Assembly (NCBI GenBank): GCA_963747535.1
Contig: CAVVFX010000002.1
Coordinates: forward strand, 1,302,001-1,366,000
Source: CAVVFX01 sp963747535
GTDB lineage: Bacteria; Acidobacteriota; Terriglobia; Bryobacterales; Bryobacteraceae
Direction of reading: 5' to 3'
Length of the DNA stretch: 64,000 nucleotides
Positions 7,383-17,667 of this stretch are shown one piece after another. The notes under the pieces are model-generated. The model was not told the DNA's origin. It saw only the letters and a program-made list of their open reading frames with translations, and did no database searches. Numbering within the stretch: the stretch's first letter is position 1; each line of letters begins with the position of its first letter. The translations under genes were made by a program, and so were the position numbers.

Positions 7383-9520
7383 ATGCCTAAGTCGACGCAA
7401 AGCTTTGTCTTCACCCTCGCGGCCAGCTTCATCATAGCTGCGACGGCGCGCGGCCAGCAGTTCACGATCTCCACGGTCGCCGGCCAGCCTCCCCAGCCGA
7501 TGTCAACATAGGCGGTCCAACCGGCATAGCGATGGACAGTTCCGGCAACATCTATTTTTTGACATACACCGGCCGGATTTATGGAACTCCCCGAAGCTTA
7601 CTGCTCAAGCTAGACCGCAATGGAATCCTGAGCCGCATCGCCGGCGGGCCTCTCGGCTATTCGGGAGATGGCGGGCCTGCCATCAACGCGACTTTTTCCT
7701 CGCCAGGCAGCGTCGTCCCTGGCGGCCTCGCCATGGATTCGACGGAAAATCTCTACGTTGCCGATACGGCCAACGCGCGCATTCGCAGGATTACGCCCAC
7801 GGGAACCGTTACCACGATCGCGGGAACCGGCATAGCCGGTTTCTCGGGCGACGGCGGACTTGCCATGGATGCCATGCTCGACACGCCGGGAGCACTGGCA
7901 GTGGACGCGTCGGGAAATATATATGTTGGTGTGAATGGCCCGCGCATTCGCATGATCTCCGCCGCGGGAGTCATCACCACCATCGCCGGAACCAGCACTC
8001 CCGGCTATTCGGGCGATGGCGGTCCCGCGGTGAACGCGCGGCTCGGCTCGGTGCAGGGACTGGCGGCTGATTCCGCAGGCAATCTTTACGTGGCCGATAA
8101 CCTGGATCTGGATATTAACAGGGGGGCGAGGATTACACGGTCAATGAGTCGCGGCTTCGCGAAATCTCGGCCAAAGATGGAAGCATCACGACGGTCGCGG
8201 GCACGGGTAATATCGGATTCGCCGCCGATGGAACATCCTTAGCTTCGGCGCCGCTCACTCTGACCGGACCGCTTACGTTTGATAGCCAGGGCAATCTGTA
8301 TATCGCCGATAACCAGCGCATTCGGCGCATCGCGAATGGCGTCATCACTACCGTTGCCGGTAACGGTAGCATCCTCCCTTCCTACGACGGAATCGCGGCT
8401 CTCGATGCCGGAGTGATTTTTCCCGCTGGAATGGTAACAGATTCCGGGGGCAACTTGTATTTCACGGAGTCCAGCGGGCGTGTTCGCAAGCTTACAGAGT
8501 CCCTGCTGGTCACTCTTGCGCGCGAACTCAACCCCTGGAATATCCCAGACTTCAGTTTCGCAGCTCTCGCCGGCCTGGCTCAGCCGGTGGGTGTGGCGGT
8601 GAACTCCGCGGGTGCACTCGTCATCTCCGACACCTGGAACGACTGCATGCGGCCTTGTATCGTCGCAAGGCTTGATTACCACCATTGGCGGCCATCCATT
8701 AGGCACGGGACCGATAAACGATCCGGCGCCGCCTTCAACCTCATATTTTTTCTGGCCCGGAGGACTGGTAGCCGACGGGTCAGGCAATCTGTATGTCGCT
8801 GACAGCGGAAACAGCCGCATCCGAATGATTTCGCCCTCCGGCACTGTGAGCACAATCGCGGGAGCTAGCCAGGCAGGACGGCCGGGCTTTTCAGGCGATG
8901 GTGGGCTGGCAGTGAACGCGCTGCTGAGCTGGCCGAAGGACCTGGCGCCGGATGGCAACGGCAACATCTATGTGGCCGATACCGGCAACAACCGAATTCG
9001 CCTGATCAATTCGGCGGGAATGATCAGCACGATCGCCGGTACGGGTGACTCGCAGTTCGGCGGCGATGAGGGTCCGGCCGCGAATGCGCAACTCAAGATG
9101 CCCTCCGGAGTCACGATTGACAAATCGGGCAACATTTATGTCGCTGACACAGGCAACTTTCGCGTGCGTATGATCTCGACGTCGGGCGTCATATCCACGG
9201 TGGCCGGCACGGGCGCGCAGGGGCACAGCGGCGACGGCGGCCCGGCGATTCAGGCACAGCTCAACGGGCCTCTAAACCTGAAGTTTGACGCAGCGGCGAA
9301 TCTCTACATCGGCGATGGAACCAGCGTGCGCATGGTAACTCCCGCAGGGATGATCACGACAGTGGCGGGGACCGGCACGCTCGGGTTCTCCGGAGACGGC
9401 GGATCAGCAACCAGCGCAATGCTGGGAGCATGGGGACTCGCCTTCGATGCACAGGGCGACCTGTATGTGGCCGATCCCTATAACAACGTGATCCGAATGC
9501 TCCAGCCCATGATGAAATAG
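7383..9520 (+). pseudogene. Secreted NHL-repeat protein gene broken by three frame changes
   Basis: An ATG at 7383 begins a signal peptide (to ATARGQQ) and the STVAGQPP start typical of acidobacterial NHL proteins. The frame then closes at about 7508, while NHL repeats (GIAMDSSGNIY, ITTIAGTGIAGFSGDGG) continue in another frame. Further changes occur at about 8113, at a run of six G, and at about 8650. From there one frame runs to 9520 with repeats such as NLYVADSGNSRIRMISPSG. There is no TIGR03437 tail. The gene is either decayed or carries sequencing indels; the intact genes elsewhere in the window favour decay. Confidence 0.8.
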
Positions 9521-9817
9521 GCAACTGAAGAAAATTTTGCCGTAAGCGTGCCGAGGCCGCAGACTTAGATCATCTCCACTGCCCAGAGTGCGATGTCCGT
9601 GGTGTCGCGCGAATTCCCCGACTTCAACACATCCTTAGGAGACCGCGCCGTTGCGGCAGGCCATCACTAGAAACGCTGGCCCACTACGGCTCCATGTGCT
9701 CCTGGCCGTTTCCTAAGGTTCTACGCCTCGGCATTCTCGGCTCCGGTTCGCGATCCATTTCCCAAAAAGAGGGATTGTGGCATCGAAGATGCTTTGCCAT
9801 TTATGAAAGGAGATGTC
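9521..9817. other. Non-coding gap before the YtxH gene
   Basis: No reading frame with coding character and no clear hairpin or repeat was seen. It separates the NHL pseudogene from the YtxH-like gene and must hold that gene's promoter. Confidence 0.4.
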
Positions 9818-10051
9818 ATGAAATTCAATCGCTTTACAGGTTTTCTGATCGGTACCAGCGTGGGGGCCAGCGTCATGCTCCTGTTTGCACCCAAATCTGG
9901 AAAGGCTACCCGTCGTTATCTGGGCCATAGAGTCGATGACGGTACGGAGGTCGTGGAGCGTGGTCTAGCGAGGGTGCAAGATTTGTGGCGAGGCATCCAG
10001 CACACATCCGACCGGACATTCCGTCGCATGCGTAAAGCAGTCGCTATATAG
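9818..10051 (+). CDS. YtxH-domain small protein
   Basis: 77 residues from the ATG at 9818, chosen because GAAAGGAG (9805-9812) is well spaced before it; an earlier in-frame start would place that site inside the gene. One membrane helix (FTGFLIGTSVGASVMLLFAP) is followed by KSGKATRR, the membrane-plus-basic signature of YtxH proteins, and then an amphipathic helix. YtxH proteins are membrane-anchored and stress-linked, with no established activity. Confidence 0.75.
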   Translation: MKFNRFTGFLIGTSVGASVMLLFAPKSGKATRRYLGHRVDDGTEVVERGLARVQDLWRGIQHTSDRTFRRMRKAVAI

Positions 10052-10379
10052 TCAACTGGCCATCAACGATTCTCGGGATCCCGTTCGTGGTAGGACGGTA
10101 AGAGGCTTAGCCGCCTGAATTGCGCCTCGATTCGCCGCGATTTCTTCCGCCCCCGGTACGGATTCGTCACGTTCCAATCGCCGGGTCGGGCCTTATGCAC
10201 TGCCTCGGGGTTCCCTCGCTCATTACTAAACGCCGGCCGACAAGGCGGGGGATGATCTCGGCGAACCTTGAATCGGCTTCCGGTCGCGGGCCCAGCCCTG
10301 AGCGACCTATACTACATTGAAGAGTGCAGGATAACCGACGCAGAGATGGATAGATGCGCTAAATCTGTGCACCTGAAAT
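10052..10379. other. Convergent intergenic region
   Basis: It lies between the ends of the YtxH and TIGR03435 genes. Short frames are present but none looks coding. I saw no strong terminator hairpin with a U-tract. Confidence 0.35.
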
Positions 10380-11234
10380 TTAGTTCTCGCTCGGTCTCTC
10401 CACGTGATCGATAACGAACATGTCGATTACGGCTCTTTGCGATTCCATACGAAGGCCGAGTTTCTCGAATACGTGGAACAGGGTCGGGCGGTCGGAATTA
10501 TTGACGCCGGCGTCGCCGCTTTGCGGAACGGAATCCAGGCTGGGCCTCATCGGCACCCAGCCTTCGGTCTGGATATCGTAGAAACCAGTGAGACCGGTCT
10601 TGTCGAAGAGTGGCCGGTCAGTGAAGTTCTGTATGTACTCCACAACCTGCGCAATGGTGACGGACCCGCCGTGGAGCCCGCGATCCTGGTCACCGTCCAG
10701 AAAGTGACAGGCAGGGTTGCTGAGCCATTTCGGACCGGTTTCGCCGCAGTGTTGCTCCTGGAACTTTGATATCGCCAGTTTGGGTCCATCTTTTCTGACC
10801 ACCAGCGCGTACACCGGTTGCTCTTTCGGTTCACGGCGAATCCTCAGCTTGAACCGGTCTTCCAGCAACGCCTGAAGCATCAACCTCATCCTGAGGAGGC
10901 GCGTCTCCGTCGTCAGCCCCGGTGGAAACGTGTCTTTCTCTGCTGTTGCTTCGATATCGTAAATATCGTCTGGCATCCTCACGCCAGAAGCCAGCGTCAG
11001 CCGTTGCGATTGAAGCGGAAGGTTCCAGGCAGCCGCGATCACCCGGACAAGCGGGAGGTTCGTCGCAACGAATCTGCCACCACGAAGAAACTGCAGGAAC
11101 CCTTTGCCAAGATCCGGCGACTTGTTCGGTCTAACAGAAGTCACTTCGAATTTTGGCGTCGGAGTTTCTTCCGTCTGTGACTGCGCGAGTCCGACGGACG
11201 CCACCAGCGCGATTCCGATCCACTTCAGGTGCAT
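10380..11234 (-). CDS. TIGR03435-family exported protein
   Basis: 284 residues from the ATG at 11234, with AGGGAAG upstream and a signal peptide ending GLAQSQ. The order of motifs is that of TIGR03435, a family expanded in Solibacter: FEVTSVRPNKS, then a GGRFVATN stretch, an LMLQALLEDRFKL helix, PVYALVVRKDGPKL, and a C-terminal DIQTEGW...FEKLGLRMESQRA...VIDHVERPSEN block. The function is unknown; family members are often scattered singly, as here. Confidence 0.85.
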   Translation of the reverse strand: MHLKWIGIALVASVGLAQSQTEETPTPKFEVTSVRPNKSPDLGKGFLQFLRGGRFVATNLPLVRVIAAAWNLPLQSQRLTLASGVRMPDDIYDIEATAEKDTFPPGLTTETRLLRMRLMLQALLEDRFKLRIRREPKEQPVYALVVRKDGPKLAISKFQEQHCGETGPKWLSNPACHFLDGDQDRGLHGGSVTIAQVVEYIQNFTDRPLFDKTGLTGFYDIQTEGWVPMRPSLDSVPQSGDAGVNNSDRPTLFHVFEKLGLRMESQRAVIDMFVIDHVERPSEN

Positions 11235-11382
11235 GGCACTTCCCTGCGGGATACTCTAACGCAGAAATGACTTGGCGGGAGAACAATGCGACGAGAGCGC
11301 CGTTCAGCATGCAGCCCAGGCTCGCCCCAGCACACCTTTCATCTTTCTCGATAACGATCGAGCTTAATGTAAAGAAGTCGAC

Positions 11383-11388
11383 TATAAT
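11383..11388 (+). promoter_or_regulatory. -10 box for the ATPase-kinase pair
   Basis: A consensus TATAAT lies 17 bases before the ATPase ATG at 11406. The -35 region is poor (around 11360). The stretch is AT-rich compared with neighbouring DNA. Confidence 0.4.
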
Positions 11389-11405
11389 AAATCTCACTTG
11401 AGAAT

Positions 11406-13185
11406 ATGAGTTTAAGCAATCCAGGTTTTTCGGCTAGGCCTGAAAGTCCTAACGTACCAAAATCCGAGCTTGATCCTGGCGTTCACTTTGAATTCGGAGA
11501 GTGCCGGGTTTGTGTTCCTCTGCTCTTTGATTTCAGCTTTCGTCACGAACCTTCAACGCAGGACTGCAGCGAGCGGTACTTCGGTAGAACACAGGATATA
11601 GCCGAACTGTCCGCTCGCATTCTTTACTCTGACGGCGGAACATTTCTTGTCACTGGTTTTCGCGGAGTCGGCAAGACGTCGTTTGTTAATCAGGTTATTC
11701 GAGCACTGAAGAGCAACCTCAAGCAGACGGATGCCGGCCAAGTGCGCCTAGTGGACATCTACATGAGCCTACCCCGCCGCATGGAGCCACTGCAATTAAT
11801 GCATTATTTGGTTCGCCGCCTTTACGAGCGGCTCGATGAATTAGGCATCTTTTCCAAACTCGACCGCACCGTTCAGGCCAGGCTGTTGCTAGCCTATCGC
11901 CGTACCTCGGTGATGGTGTCGCACCACAAAACGGAAGCCCAAGAAACTACCTTCGGCAGCGAGCTTCACTGGGATGTCTCTATGGGGAAAAGGTGGCATT
12001 AAGCTCCCTTTTCAATTCAAGGGCACGCGATCCAGAACATTGGATGCATCGTTTATTGCTTACGACGAGAGGGCGGCAGAACATGCAAGTGTCTCGTCAG
12101 CTCAGCTGTGGGTACGATCCGTCATCTCATTTCTTTCAGCTCCTTCAGAGCATCTTTCGTTTCCGCGCTTCCAAACGAAAAGTACGACTGAAGGTCCTAT
12201 TCGTTTTCGACGAGCTAGACAAACTTGATGCTGCTGATTCAACACGAGATTCAACTCAAACCCCCGCAGCCATCGATGTGATTCTGCAGTCACTCAAAAC
12301 ACTTCTTACCATGTCCGGCGTTTCCTTTGTTTTTGTTGCGGGTAAAGATCTATATGACCGCTGGCTTAACGACGTCGGAACCGGGGACAGTGTATACGAA
12401 AGCATTTTTGCATATGACAAATACCTTCCATGTTTGTGGCCGAATTCGCAATTGTTAGCGGACAGCATTGTGGACACAGATCCCCTGACGAAACCACCGT
12501 GCGAAGCTTGTCGCAAGCAATTTTACGCTGGAGCATTTTTCTGTGAGCGGTGTGGCAAGTATCTCAAAGACCCTGCCGAGGCACGTGAAGCGTACAATTC
12601 CTTTGTCCAGTTTCTCTCGTTTCGCGGTCGTGGAATTCCTAGGCGGATGTGGCGTACCATCCATTATTCTGTTAAATGGTACAACAACCGGCCGGTCCTA
12701 GCGTTTAACGAATCCGAGCTTCGTCAGCACAGAGCCTACGCGGCGGTTTGGAAACTTCTTAACCAATACGAAACAGAACTTCTCAGCGGAATTACGGAGA
12801 CTAGTACGGCTTCCCGCGACGGATCGCGCTTAGCAACGTATTACGTGTTGATTGGGTATTGCGCAGAGGACCAGCTGTGTTCGACGAGGCCCAAATTATT
12901 GATTGGAGCAAAACGGTGAGCGACAAGATAATGCCGATCCCAGTCATGGCAGCCGTTCTCATCACCCGAGTCGTGCAGTTGCTCTGCAAGGGCGGGTTAC
13001 TCCAGGAACTCGCCAGTGATATCGCTCCGCCTCGCCGGGTGTCGTTCAATGACAACCAGATACGTGTTGAAGAATTGGACGCGTCTACTTTTCACCGTTT
13101 CCGTCTTGCTCCACGCTACCTACGAGATCTAGGTGGTGCTCAGAATGACTTGCCAGAAGATACGAGCGTAAATGAAAGACGATAG
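11406..13185 (+). pseudogene. P-loop ATPase with a zinc ribbon, disrupted by three frame changes
   Basis: Frame one gives GFRGVGKTSF, a Walker A motif (Lys90), after an N-terminal block with RYFGRTQDI. A sensor or linker piece (IKLPFQFKGTRS...AYDERAAEH) lies in a second frame from about 11980. A third frame from about 12150 gives the Walker B strand VLFVFDELDKLD and a CxxC-x10-CxxC zinc ribbon (12499-12555). After about 12855 the end (IIDWSKTVSDKIMP) is in a fourth segment that finishes at 13185. The parts follow one AAA/KAP-like P-loop NTPase in order, so this was one gene of about 590 codons. Its end overlaps the kinase start by 14 bases. It may be inactive, or the indels may be sequence errors; the run tggggaaaagg at the first break is error-prone. 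Confidence 0.7.
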
Positions 13186-14608
13186 CTCTGAGGATAGATG
13201 TGGCGGTTATGCCTTAGTAAAACTACTCGGTGCCGGAGGCATGGCACGCGTCTATCGCGCCGTCCACAGAACCACTGGGCACGACGTCGCTCTAAAACTT
13301 CTTGAAGCCGGAATCGCGACCGACAAAGGAATTCGAGATCGTTTTTACCGTGAAGGCGCGATTTTGCGCGAACTTGAACACCCTAATATTGTTCGGTATC
13401 TGGATTCCGGAGAGGATTCGGGCCGCCTCTTCATCGCCATTGAACTGCTCGACGGAGTAGAACTAGAGCAGATTCTTATGTCTCGCACCTCACTTTCGAT
13501 CCAGGAGTTCATTGCGATTGCAATTCCCGCACTTGACGCTCTTTCTTACTTACACTCCCGGGGACTTATTCGCAACGACATAAAACCATCAAATCTCATT
13601 ATTTCGGTTAGCGGCCGCGTCTGCATTGTCGACTTGAGCACCTCAAAACGCAGAAGTGACAAGAATCATCTGACCTCAGCCGGTCTTCTGATCGGCACTC
13701 CCAACTATATGGCTCCAGAGCAGATTCAGGGCACTGTTGTCGACCATCGCTGCGATATTTACGCTTTTGGTGTGATGATGTACCGAATGTTGTCCGGAAG
13801 AATGCCTTTCGAGCAAGGAGAGATCAACGCATTGGTCCATGCAGTACTTAAGACACCGCCACCCCTTCTCTCACGCTATCGGCTCGATATCTCATCCGAA
13901 CTAGAGGAATTAGTCCTTCAGTGTCTGAGCAAGGAACCGGAAGCGCGCCCCATGGACGCCTCCGAGATTCGCGATAGATTGAGCGGCGTGGTCATTACCA
14001 ATGAAGCAAATCTAGCCTTCGTTGTAGCCGAAACAAAGCGAGATCAGGAGTCCATCAAGAAAGCAGCCTCCGCCGATACTCAAGGCTTCGATAAGTCGCA
14101 GTCTGCACCAGGTCGGTTTACAAAGCTATTTCTGAATCCGCAATCATGGGCGACGTCAACACCCAATATACCCTACTCTCAAACGCCTGGGGCCCCGAAA
14201 TATCCTGCAGGGGCCACAGCAATATTCGGGAGGCCAAGTCCCGAGCCACCTCGCCTCGCCATCGGAGATTTCACGCGAATGATGTCTCGGTCATCGCTAG
14301 GTTCAGAGGTGGCTGATATCATGATTTTGGAAGGACCGAGCCTTAAACATCGACGTTTTTCTATCAGCAAAGCTAGATTCAGCATCGGACGAGGAACCGA
14401 GAATACTCTCGTTTTACCCCACCAATCTGTATCTCGATTTCATGCGGAGGTCGTGCGAGATAAAGACGGGTATTGGATCGAAGACCTAGGGTCCGTGAGT
14501 GGCACATTTAGAAACAACAATCTGATTGTCGACCAGACACGATTCTTAGACAAGGATATCATCAAAGTCGGTTTGTTCGTGTTCCAGCTCACCATCGGGT
14601 GGACATAA
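13172..14608 (+). CDS. Ser/Thr protein kinase with C-terminal FHA domain
   Basis: 478 residues. The Hanks-type kinase covers about residues 12-275: glycine loop LGAGGMARVY (20-28), Lys42, catalytic loop with Asp136 followed by IKPSN, and Asp154 in place of the DFG aspartate (sequence DLS). The usual HRD is RND (Arg134-Asn135-Asp136), so the family histidine and arginine are both changed while the catalytic Asp stays. An APE-type MAPEQ follows. A proline-rich linker leads to an FHA domain at about 390-475 (FSIGRGTEN, SVSRFHAEV, GSVSGTF), which binds phosphothreonine. No membrane helix is seen, so it is cytoplasmic. It overlaps the ATPase gene by 14 bases, implying translational coupling and a joint task. 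Confidence 0.88.
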   Translation: MKDDSSEDRCGGYALVKLLGAGGMARVYRAVHRTTGHDVALKLLEAGIATDKGIRDRFYREGAILRELEHPNIVRYLDSGEDSGRLFIAIELLDGVELEQILMSRTSLSIQEFIAIAIPALDALSYLHSRGLIRNDIKPSNLIISVSGRVCIVDLSTSKRRSDKNHLTSAGLLIGTPNYMAPEQIQGTVVDHRCDIYAFGVMMYRMLSGRMPFEQGEINALVHAVLKTPPPLLSRYRLDISSELEELVLQCLSKEPEARPMDASEIRDRLSGVVITNEANLAFVVAETKRDQESIKKAASADTQGFDKSQSAPGRFTKLFLNPQSWATSTPNIPYSQTPGAPKYPAGATAIFGRPSPEPPRLAIGDFTRMMSRSSLGSEVADIMILEGPSLKHRRFSISKARFSIGRGTENTLVLPHQSVSRFHAEVVRDKDGYWIEDLGSVSGTFRNNNLIVDQTRFLDKDIIKVGLFVFQLTIGWT

Positions 14609-15437
14609 CGAAGTAGTTGGGTTGAAAAGTGCTGTGCGGGACGACCAATGCTCCAGACTCTAAGGCTGTTGCGTGGGAACTGATCGATCACTAAATCCAG
14701 CCAGAAATCGACCTTTAGTCAAGTGGACAGCCTCTCAGCCTTGGGAATCGATTGCCGCATGGGTACCGGATCGCCAAAAACCCACAAGACCCATGGGCTG
14801 AGGGCAGAACTTATTAGCCAGTAAGTATTTACATATTTCGATTGGCTCTGGTGCTCGACGTTGTGAAGGGTCCAGGAACAGCTCGCCACCGCCAACGGGT
14901 CGGCCGTCTGGAATGCGTGGCATCGATCACCGCTGAGAACGCGGTCGCTTCCGCTCCCAATGCATGTCCGCACACACGCATAGTGCAATGCCAAGTGATA
15001 CCGCGTCGTTATTGGCTTGGATTGTCGGGTTCGTCGAGCACAACCCACGTTGGGGCGACAGGCGGAGTGGCACGTGCGCGTTGCCGATTCGTGTGCGTTA
15101 ACGGCCGTGCGTGAATGCGTGAGCCATTTTGCGAAAACGCCGTTCTTCTACAATTGTGCGGGCGACTGATCCGAGTCGCTTCCGCGCATTGCCGCCAGCA
15201 CGCTCGGGTGAAGGATGGACCGCAAGCTCAACGGTGTTCATGGTTGTTCCGAAAGGTCTTTAAGCAGCGACTGACTGAGGGCGAGTTGCTCAACTCGCGG
15301 GCGGAAGTTCGCCGCTGATTGGGCCGGCATCTGATCGAGATCGCGACACCGGGTGTCTGGTCGATTTACTAATGCGGTCCGACTCCGCACCCTTCGTCGA
15401 GTTCTTATGGCCGACACTATCGGATCGCCGCAGCCTC
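14609..15437. other. Long region without recognised genes
   Basis: Over 800 bases between the kinase gene and the end of the creatininase-like gene. Short frames on both strands lack family motifs, and no tRNA or strong hairpin was seen. It may be decayed coding DNA. Confidence 0.4.
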
Positions 15438-16238
15438 TCATGGAGCTCGCAGGTTTTCAATCTCACGGAGGATGAAATTGATCTGCGCTCGCACGATCTT
15501 CTCTCCCTTATCGCGGGTTGCGAGCGTCGCATCGCCGAAGACGCCGGACGGCGAATACTGCGGCGCATTCGGGTCCCGCCACTGAAGCGGACCGTTACCT
15601 CGCGGGAAATCCTTAGTGGCGCTGGCCATGCTTACCGACTTCGGCGCGATATAGAGCATGATCGATGTTTCAATCTCATCGGCATGACTGCCCTCAGTCT
15701 GCTTCGCGATTTGCTTTTCTACATCGGCCGAGGCGTGAAGGATGTCGGTGAACCGCATTTGGATTCCGTCCCGGCCCAACTCTTCCGCCGCTGCGCGCAG
15801 TGGGCGAAGCGTGGAGACACCAGTGTTGAGGATGTAGAACTTTCGTGGGCCGAAATGAGCCAAGCCCCGACAAATATCGATTATCAAGTCACGCGCTGTC
15901 TCCAGCCGCAATGAGGTCGCTCCCGGGTACTCGACGAATGCCGGATAGAAATTGTAGTTGATGGCGGGTGCCACAACCACCGCAGTTCGAGCCATGACCT
16001 CCTTCGCCAGGTATTCCGCCATGATGAAATCGTTGCTCAATTTCAAGTGTGGACCATGCTCTTTGGACGCTGCTCCCAGCGGAATCATGACAACCGTCTT
16101 AGGGGTCAGAACGTCCGCCGCTTCTTTCCAGGTCAGATCTTCGAGGCGGACACTACGGTTTTGCGCGACGACCGGAGTAAGCATGGCGGCAGCCGAGCAG
16201 AGCAGGAGCTTCGTACACAGACGAAAACCAAAGGCCAT
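15438..16238 (-). CDS. Secreted creatininase-family protein
   Basis: 266 residues from the ATG at 16238, chosen because it gives a clean signal peptide (FRLCTKLLLCSAAAMLTPVVAQ); a start at 16295 would add a charged tail. The creatininase fold is shown by VVMIPLGAASKEHGPHLKLSND, where Glu, His and Asp are metal ligands, then a PAFVEYPGATSLR loop and a GSHADEIETSIML stretch carrying His-Ala-Asp-Glu. Known members are metal-dependent amidohydrolases acting on creatinine or related amides; export suggests another, periplasmic substrate. It stands alone. Confidence 0.85.
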   Translation of the reverse strand: MAFGFRLCTKLLLCSAAAMLTPVVAQNRSVRLEDLTWKEAADVLTPKTVVMIPLGAASKEHGPHLKLSNDFIMAEYLAKEVMARTAVVVAPAINYNFYPAFVEYPGATSLRLETARDLIIDICRGLAHFGPRKFYILNTGVSTLRPLRAAAEELGRDGIQMRFTDILHASADVEKQIAKQTEGSHADEIETSIMLYIAPKSVSMASATKDFPRGNGPLQWRDPNAPQYSPSGVFGDATLATRDKGEKIVRAQINFILREIENLRAP

Positions 16239-16859
16239 GAAAGAGTTTACCGCGAGCAGTTCGGCCAATCGGAAACGATCTTCTGGCCGGCTCACCCCAG
16301 ATATTTCTGGCGGTTCGATTCAACTCGGCACCAGCCGGGACGCTCTTTAATGATCTACCGCTTTCCGCTCCACAGCCGGCGCAAACAGGTAGCCGCCGCC
16401 GTGACAGTTCTTGATTACGGCAACCACAAGGCAAAGAACGACAATCGTGAGTATCAAGGCAATGGTCCCCGCCAGTACCCGACGGAGGGTTGAAGCGTCG
16501 ATTTGGGTTCGAAAATTTCGGGGACATGTTCACGGTGCCGTCACCAAATGGACAGCCAAGGCTCGAAATGGGGATCCACGATAGACTTCTCCATTTTTCG
16601 GACCACTAGGGCAAGCTGATGGCAACTGAGTCGTGAGCCAGATCCCATACGGAGTCGACGCCCGTCTGGCGACAAGCTCATAGCGCGGCGATTAACGCAT
16701 CTCGTGGCTAAACTGACAGACCGAGATGCCCCGCATTGTTGCTGCAGCCAATGCCGACGCGCCCGGTATCAGAGAGGCGGAAAGACAATCAGGATAACCG
16801 GCTGGGATGTCGAGACCGCGTACATAGCGTCTCCGCGGGCATAATTCACCATCCTGCGA
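16239..16859. other. Region without recognised genes
   Basis: About 620 bases upstream of the creatininase-like gene. It must include that gene's promoter. The small frames present have no recognisable motif. Confidence 0.35.
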
Positions 16860-17135
16860 TTACTGAGTTACACTCGCGCCCTGCACTAACTCAATCACGG
16901 CCATGCCGGGCCATCCTTCCGCCGACTTGAGAGTAGCCACGATATCATCGAAGTCGCGCTCGCCTTCGAACCTGAAAAGTTGGACCGTGGAGTCTGCCTG
17001 CTTCTTTGTGTTGGTCGGAATTCCCCGATTACCGAACGCGATAGTACCTAGCCTATGCGCGACGTCGGGCGCGGCGACGGTTGGCTCACCCTTCAGGACC
17101 CCTGAGAATTCTGCGTTAAAACAGTAGAGTCGCAA
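16860..17135 (-). CDS. Hypothetical protein, 91 residues
   Basis: An open frame with a plausible coding texture (LFRFEGERDFDDIVATLKSA, then WPGMAVIELV). I do not recognise the family. It overlaps the presumed left end of the IS1380-type element at 17101, so its first ten or so codons may derive from that element and the original N-terminus may be lost. Confidence 0.35.
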   Translation of the reverse strand: MRLYCFNAEFSGVLKGEPTVAAPDVAHRLGTIAFGNRGIPTNTKKQADSTVQLFRFEGERDFDDIVATLKSAEGWPGMAVIELVQGASVTQ

Positions 17136-17667
17136 AGTTCAGAGCTTCGCGATCCAATTCTCAGGAGCCACCCAAAAGGTGAACGATCAACAACAGGATA
17201 GCCGCCAAACGCCCGTGAGGCAAGGGGTTCATGCGGAGTCTTCACAACCCAATAGAATAGGGCCTGCTACGCCCTATGACTTCGACGGCAGAAATTTGAC
17301 TGCATACGGAGGATTGCTGCCCGTAGGCACGTTGCTGGAAAAGCTAGGATTCCGTCAGTTGGTGGAAGAGACATTGAAAGTGAAGCGGCAAACGAGGGTC
17401 ATGCAGCATATCAATTCATCTTGGCGATGGTGCTGAGCTGCTACGTAGGCTTCTCGCGACTGCATCACCTGCGGTTTGTGCAGCGCGAGCCCATGCTAAC
17501 TGGAATTTTGGGGGTGCCGCGGCTACCGCCGCAATGTACCTTTTGGCGGTTCCTGGCGTCACTGCACGGCAGCGTGGCCGGGCAACTGTTGAAGGTGCAG
17601 GGGTGCCTGCGGCAGCGAGTTTGGGAAGCGGCCAACGTGAGGTTGACCGCCGTGGTTCTGGATCGAA
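17101..17667 (+). mobile_element. Truncated IS1380-family element
   Basis: CCTGAGAATT (17101-17110) and AATTCTCAGG (17156-17165) are perfect inverted copies at the probable left end. A transposase begins at 17179 (YDFDGRNLTAYGGLLPVG) and breaks at about 17405; the rest (QFILAMVLSCYVGFSRLHHL, then the LTAVVLD strand of the DDE core) continues in another frame to about 17667. The remaining catalytic region and the right end are absent. The order matches IS1380-type DDE transposases (IS4-like superfamily). The element is dead. Confidence 0.65.

Noticed and set aside
8113..8118. Programmed frameshift at a run of six G
   Set aside because: The run could slip, but the same gene has two other frame changes without slippery sequence, so decay or sequence error is more likely.
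7383..9520. Three separate NHL genes
   Set aside because: The pieces lie in different frames but form one continuous run of repeats with one signal peptide at the start, so one broken gene is the simpler reading.
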